Assembly (NCBI GenBank): GCA_009760855.2
Contig: WPIO01000032.1
Location: forward strand, 721,501 to 781,500
Reading direction: 5' to 3'
DNA: 60,000 nt
DNA from: Cristatella mucedo
Taxonomy: Eukaryota > Bryozoa > Phylactolaemata > Cristatellidae
Both the position numbers and the translations under genes were made by a program. A model generated the notes under the pieces. The model did no database searches, was not told the origin of the DNA, and was given only the letters and a program-made list of their open reading frames with translations. This document shows, one piece after another, positions 46,430-60,000 of this stretch (the stretch's first letter is position 1; each line of letters starts with the position of its first letter).

Positions 46430-47975
46430 AGGCCACCCCAGCTCTACCATTGCTGTCGATTGCCATTTATTGGTCGCCATTGCACATGCCCGATTGGTTG
46501 AAAGGATATGATTGTACTCTCAACACAGTTCACAGTGACACGTAAGAAAAATCTGATCTCGGCTCAGTCACTTTCCGGTGACTTTCGATAGATACTGATG
46601 GATTGCAGTATTTGCACTGGCCATTGCCGTCAATTGCTATGCACTGCCCGAGATTGACGGCACAGAGTGGGTTGAAAGTATTTGTGAGCAAAGAAACTCC
46701 GCATAGACCCTGTCTCATCGATTTGCCACGGATTGCTTTATTGGCACTGCCATTGCTGTCGATTGCCGTGCATTGTTGACAATTAACGTGCAAAATAGCT
46801 TGAAAATTCCACAGTTTCAAATGTAACGCAATGAAATGTTACATGCAATTACAAATGGAGCTTCGCTCAGCCAATGTGCGGTCGATTTGCCACGGACTGT
46901 AGGGGAATCTGCTTCGAGCCGAGCATTTCCACAAAATGCCAAGCATTGCCGGAGATTGTACGAGCGAAATGGGTTAAAATGGTGTGGTTGCACTTTAAAC
47001 TGTGTGCATTGTAATCTGCATTCAAAATTAGAGCGTTGAGAAAATGATTTCGAGGCATTTTTTATCAAAATGTCATGGATTGCCGTATTAGCCGGGAGCC
47101 ACTGCAGTCGATTGCAGTACGTTGCTACTGAATGGTCGAGCCAATAGTAGCGAAGTTGTGTGAGTACACAATAACAGAAGAGTAGAGCAACAACTTGCAA
47201 TTAAAATTAGAGCTTTTAGCGTAGGATCTCTGGTCGCTTTGCAGTGGATTTCGCTAGATTGCATTATCTGAGTGGGCCGTTGCAGTCGATTGCAGTGCAT
47301 TACCTAAAACGCGTATGTACAATGTAGTGAAATTCTGTCGGTGCACTCTGAACTGAGTCTAGTCTTACATGCAATATAATTTACAGCTTCATGTTGACGA
47401 TGTGTGGATAATTTTCAGTGGTTTAGAGTGTATTAAAATGGATTGCGGTATTTGCCCAGGTCATTTGGGGCGATTATTTTGGGGCGATTGCCACAAATTG
47501 GTAGACTGCGAAGGCTCAATTCCTAGATTTTACGTGAATGTGCATACAACACTGAACTTTAATGTGTAATACAAACTTAAGCTCTGCAATCTATTTTTAG
47601 TCATTTTAAGGTAGATCTGGTAGATTGCAGTGGATTTTGGTATTGGCCCGGACCATTACAGTCGATTAAGTGAGTTGCAAGAGAACGCCAGTGCCAATTC
47701 AAGTGAAACTGTATGAGTACAATTGTTACAGTGTGTACTGTCAAACGAAATAAAAAAAGAAGTTTTTCGCAAAGGGTTTCGTTTTGTGGCTGAATTGTGG
47801 TGTTAGCCCAGGCCACTGCAATCTATTCAAGGATACTAGTGAGAGTGGGTGAGTGGAATTGTGCGAAATGGTGTAGGTACATTTTAATGTAGCTTATTTA
47901 TGGTGGGTTTGAGGCTATCTAAAGTGGAATTCTGTGGATTGTGGTACAGGCCTCCGCCTTTGCAGCTCATTTGCA
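46430..47975 (+). repeat. Array of the approximately 175-180 bp repeat (plus orientation), longest
   Basis: The landmark ccattgcagtcgattgcagt, in diverged forms, recurs at about 46620, 46750, 46921, 47099, 47279, 47470, 47653, 47814 and 47951. Units share tggattgcggtatttgccc, a gtgcgaaatgg/gtgagtacactt block and attcaaaattagagctt. Confidence 0.75.
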
Positions 47976-48426
47976 TGAGTGAGTGTGTGCTCAATAGTAT
48001 ACAATTTTGTCTCAGCGCTCTAACACAAACCGCCTCCAACGTCTTTGGCCATCGAGGCGCCGTGTCTTTTGAACTTTATTCTCGCCAGCCAGTTCCAAAA
48101 TAAACGTTAACGGAACTGAGGCTTTGTTCGGTTTGTCGAGCAGGACATTGCAGCCATCAAACGTCTATGCCGTCAATCGGTTGAGCTCATCCTGATGTTG
48201 ACAAACTTACAATGTTGGTAAGAATGGCTTCGTCACACACGACGATTTCATTTATTAAGCTGCTCAGCGAGACCGCAAAACTATTTACATATTTCTTTCT
48301 CTACAACTTTTACACGATGAATCGAAGGAGGAATCGTTCTCTAGACTTTCGGTTGCCGATCACCCTTAAAACGATACGAGTGCATTGCAGTGCATGCATT
48401 AGTTACTAGTGCCGTGCATTAGTTAC

Positions 48427-48613
48427 TGGTTTCGAGGACGCACCAGAATCCCATTCTTAAGCAATACTGTCATGCTGTAAGTCATACGTATTGCACTTAA
48501 TGAATCAGGAAGTGTCCTCAGACATTCCGATAATAAAAAGATGATGCCAGCTAAGAATAGGTAAGAGTTACTTGACCTAACACTTGGCAAGTCACGACCG
48601 CTTGACGCTACGA
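48427..48613 (-). CDS. Candidate exon with hydrophobic helix, unknown product
   Basis: An ATTTCAG acceptor at 48614 opens a 187-base frame, VASSGRDLPSVRSSNSYLFL, then AGIIFLLSECLRTLPDSLSA, ending RPRNQ at a GTAACT donor. The hydrophobic run YLFLAGIIFLL could be a membrane helix or a buried helix. No family is recognised. Confidence 0.28.
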
Positions 48614-48739
48614 CTGAAATTTCACATGCCAACTTAAGGCGAAAATCTAGACTACACGTATATTATTATGAAATTTAGGTAGAATTGATGTTGTCAGTAA
48701 TATTCAAATAAGAATTAATCGTCAACAAAATGGTTTTTT

Positions 48740-48930
48740 GTGAAACAATAAAATCTTGGAGAAGAGATCAACGATGAAGAATTGGCCAGCCGGCGAATAT
48801 TATTTGCATTTGAACTCGATAGTCGAATGGCATTAAAAATGTTAGGGTCGCCTCGCATGCACGGTGTAGCAATTATGTCTAGAAACAGCGTATACTCGAT
48901 ACTGCTTTTGAAAATGACAGAACAAAGCAG
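48740..48930 (-). CDS. Candidate upstream exon of the 48427-48613 exon
   Basis: A CCTATCAG acceptor at about 48931 opens LLCSVIFKSSIEYTLFLDII, then ATPCMRGDPNIFNAIRLSSS and NANNIRRLANSSS. The composition and flow look like real protein, but no standard donor with the phase required by the next exon was found. The right boundary is therefore unknown. This could also be a decayed transposon gene. Confidence 0.25.
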
Positions 48931-48949
48931 CTGATAGGTATACACAGGC

Positions 48950-49440
48950 TAGCTGGGCTACTTTAGGCCATTTGCACGAACTCCGATTCGTAAATCCGGT
49001 AGTACCATTTACTATAATTTGAGTTCTTACCCTAACGCTTAACCTGGCAACACCTGAACCCTGATGGGCCGAAGGGTTGGTCGCCGGCGTCTGCTTGCAT
49101 GCGACCTGTCAACCGGAGCTTCCTAAAACCGTGTTCGGTAGCCATCCACTTTCCAAGATTAAAATGGCAAGTTAAGAAGCTTCTTCCTTACTGTAAATAC
49201 TATTTGTTATTGATAAGATAATTGTCTCACCCACTTCGATTGACAGAGGGGCTACAACCATTGGGTGAAGATGCTTTGCATTCAACTGCTCAGATTAAGC
49301 GACGGTACTTCGACCCCAAACAAAGCTAAGCTCGGAGACAGTAGGCTGACGTTGCACTAGCTAGCGTCACCAGCAGAGAAGGAAGCCGTCTACAATGAGC
49401 ATGGGTGAACGTCTCACTATTTGTGTTAAGGAGCTACTAA
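48950..49440. other. No gene recognised
   Basis: Mixed sequence without supported exons. Confidence 0.35.
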
Positions 49441-49830
49441 CTTGAGTCCCGTGCATTTAGTTCGTATGCTCCCAAAGCCTGGAACTCCCCCCCCCCCCCG
49501 ACCTGCGTCAGAACATCCCCTGACCTGACCACATTTCAAAGGAACCTAAAGACACACCTATTTAGGACAGCATTTAGTGGGTCCCTGTGATTCGTCCTTG
49601 ATGTGCTTATGCGTGCTGACACTGTGCATGCTGCCACTAACCACATTTGCATGCTGACCCTGTGCATGTCACCCCTAACCATGTTATTCATTTCGTTTGT
49701 TTTTCAAGCATGATTTTACTTACCACTCAATTGCATTTCACTTTACAGCAAATGTAAAGCGCCTAGAGAGAGATTGAGTTCTCTGAGGGCGCTTTATCAA
49801 GTGACTTGAAGTGAATTGAATGTGTATACA
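49440..49830 (+). mobile_element. L2/CR1-like LINE 3' end, well preserved
   Basis: Polyprotein end (FVRMLPKPGTP-like) with a C-run at 49487-49499, then UTR, gtaaagcgcctagagagaga and gagggcgctttatcaagtga. It is the cleanest 3' tail besides 6965-7047. Confidence 0.82.
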
Positions 49831-50359
49831 ACTTGATGTTTGCAGTGTAACCCAGCACAAATAATTATCGTCCTGTGGCATCAGCTGTTACTAGCTCCCC
49901 AGATCAAATCTAATAGGCCACTCATACATAACAAGAGTAGCCTAACCACACAGTACCAATGACCTGCCGTGTGTGCAAATGAAACCAAATGGTCTGAATC
50001 AGGCAAACAGTACTGACTAATTAGGCTGTTAATTTCGACTGTGATCCCGAACCCCAAACCGTGTATGAAATACGGTATAGGCCAACGATGCGATCTTGTC
50101 ACCAGCCTTCTGTGATTAAATGGCACCCGAAGATTCACAAAGACGGTCGCAATTTTTCACAGCTCTAGACAATCGTTTGGCTCTGGGGGAGGGGTACAAG
50201 GCAAGACAGTGCTGCAGCTCCTTTCAAGCCTACAGGTACACAATAAACCTAACCTGGCCTAGGAGTGTAAGCATGCCAAGCCTGACAAAGCAAACCACAC
50301 AATATAAGCATGACCAAGTCACAGCAGCCGCTAACAGAAGCTCGACTGATTGACCATCC
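49831..50359. other. No gene recognised
   Basis: This stretch lies beyond the likely 3' end of the RABGAP1-type gene. Short frames only. Confidence 0.4.
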
Positions 50360-51110
50360 AAAATGCATATCGCTAGAGCTTTTATTATTGATTATGCAGC
50401 ACTCAAATCCAACAACGATACAAACATTACATGTGAAGCAGAGATTAAGTACACTTGGTGACAGCTGTGCGCTCTCGAGGCACACGCCATTTTGAGGACC
50501 GCTTTGACCAACGGCAGGAAGAAGAAAAGGCCGCGCTGCTCTTGTCAACATTCTTGCAAGGCAACACCATCGAGAGGCACGCGAGCAACAGATCCTGCAC
50601 ATCGCTGGAGCATTTGCACCACACTTTAGAAAAACTCCACTCACTAGCCCATGAGGAGCCAAGGCCACACACTGGAGTCGGCACCAGGATCGCTCGCTGC
50701 CTTTTGCTCTGCTGCAGCGGCTCGGCAGCAGCTGCTGCCGAAGAGCAACTGCCAACCCATAACTTCGGTTAGCACGATCAAATCGACCGCTCTGTAAGCC
50801 TTTATACCGACAAGCTGTTACTCCTGAGTCTATTGAGAACAGATGTGGACTTACAGTGGCCAAATGAATGCTATAAAAGCAGAAAACATTGTCCGACAGC
50901 AATCCACGGGCTGCTGCTTGCTGGTGGTTGCCGCCGAAAGCCAGTGCACGACCACGAGGTACTGCGTCGTATAGCAAATAGAAAAAAGTGGGGAAATGTA
51001 TCCAGCACCATGAGCAACGGCAACCAGGCACGAGCGACCCGACAAAGCGCACGACGGTGCAACACGGGCCGGCGTCCCAACAGCGACACCGGCCGGCCGA
51101 AAATATTGCT
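50360..51110 (-). other. Probable 3' UTR of the RABGAP1-type gene with AATAAA signal
   Basis: Downstream of the TAG stop on the minus strand, the first clear AATAAA is the reverse complement of tttatt at 50381-50386. That implies a 3' UTR of about 730-750 bases. No further exon with recognisable homology was seen. Open frames on both strands of this stretch have no family resemblance. Confidence 0.5.
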
Positions 51111-59244
<8,134 letters not shown>

Positions 59245-59359
59245 CTTAAAATAAGCAGCAAGCGCCGAGTAGCATCTGCTTCACGGGAGCAGCAACAGTG
59301 CTTTCAAGCTCACCATCAGCAGAGCCTAAGCTTTCCTAGTATGTATGCCTGCATGTGCG

Positions 59360-59387
59360 CGCACGCACGCACGCGCGCACGCACGCA

Positions 59388-59424
<37 letters not shown>
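59360..59424. repeat. GCAC/CA microsatellite
   Basis: gcgcacgcacgcacgcgcgc-type repeats grading into (CA)n. Confidence 0.95.
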
Positions 59425-59427
<3 letters not shown>

Positions 59428-59899
59428 CAAACACTCGTGCACACACTCTGCCACATATAGCCATGCAAATCCACGTATGTATGTACGACAGCAAACTAGC
59501 TCTCGTGCACACTTCTAGGTTCTCTGGTCCTCCATCACAGCCAGAGTAATGGTTTCTGCTTGGCTTCTGGGTAGCACACTCAGTAGAGCAGCGGACCGAC
59601 TAGGCAGAGGTAGCGAAAGCAGTCGCAGCTCAAGGGAAATCTTTTTTCACAACACTCAGTACCACGTCAGGGATGTAGGACATTTCCCCTCCCCCTGGTG
59701 GACCCTAAGACAACCCCCTGCGGTAGGACATTTCCTGTGTTGATGAATGCGTAACTAAAAATACAGATATATATATACACACATGATCAAATGAAGTTCG
59801 TGTTCTATTGAAAATTAATCCACTCAGAATAAAATCAACTAGTGCCAAGCTTCCCCAGCAGCCACACCACAGCCACACTCGGCTACCGGTGTCTAGGCT

Positions 59900-60000
59900 G
59901 GTAAGCCGTGATGGCACACTAGGTAAGGCGGTTGCTTTCACGACCTCGGTCCCAAGGTCTTGGGTTCGATTCCTGCGGTGGGCGATTCTTTATCGCCACT
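59900..60000 (+). mobile_element. SINE family 2, cut by the window end
   Basis: agccgtgatggcacactagg, the B box ggttcgattcc at 59963-59973, then atcgccact to the edge. Confidence 0.78.

Noticed and set aside
50445-51052. Cys-rich minus-strand frames after the RABGAP1 stop
   Set aside because: They lie in the probable 3' UTR, overlap in several frames and have no counterpart in the family.

Overview
The window is a piece of a repeat-rich nuclear genome from a multicellular animal. It has spliced genes with GT-AG introns, GC-rich CpG-dense islands, non-LTR retrotransposon and hAT transposon remnants, tRNA-derived SINEs and many microsatellites. No bacterial operon, ribosome binding site or CRISPR structure is present. 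The RABGAP1-type gene and the L2/CR1-like LINEs fit an invertebrate metazoan. A sponge or another early-branching or marine invertebrate is my guess, and the sequence does not settle it.

The best-supported gene is the 3' end of a RABGAP1/RABGAP1L-type Rab GTPase-activating protein on the minus strand. Five phase-0 coding exons lie between 59244 and 51111. They encode the C-terminal coiled-coil tail and the stop codon, and a polyadenylation signal lies near 50381. The TBC catalytic domain would be beyond the right edge. The second gene (minus strand, 15847 to 8953) encodes a secreted protein with PQQ/quinoprotein-like beta-propeller repeats. It has a signal-peptide exon, two middle exons and one long last exon. 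At 44463-45534 there is an intronless, broken copy of an HtrL/YibB-type glycosyltransferase-like gene on the plus strand. Weaker coding evidence exists for a small membrane protein (minus, 26964 to 26482), an unrecognised exon at 34406-34820 (minus), an exon pair at 48427-48945 (minus) and an exon-like piece at 41391-41571 (plus).

Most of the rest is mobile and repetitive DNA. An L2/CR1-like LINE family occurs at about 61-2985 (longest copy), 32940-33270, 37165-38220, 38285-39370, 49440-49830 and 53900-54470, plus many 3' tails. These tails carry a conserved stem-loop followed by (ATT)n. A second, more decayed LINE family lies at 3060-3600, 13000-13200, 18290-18600, 19150-19545, 27440-27640 and 45960-46260. 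Two SINE families with Pol III B boxes end in related 3' sequences, which suggests LINE-dependent mobilisation. Two hAT (ZMYM1-like) remnants lie in opposite orientation at 19698-21050 and 35110-36339.

A diverged tandem repeat with a period near 175-180 bp forms arrays at 22765-24285 and 46430-47975 (plus orientation) and at 36350-37150 and 39380-40440 (minus orientation). I do not recognise this family, and it is the most interesting unexplained structure here. GC-rich islands at 8700-10120, 13720-16080, 25560-27330, 29740-30720, 31200-31800 and 40480-41230 probably mark promoters and first exons. Only some of them can be tied to a gene.
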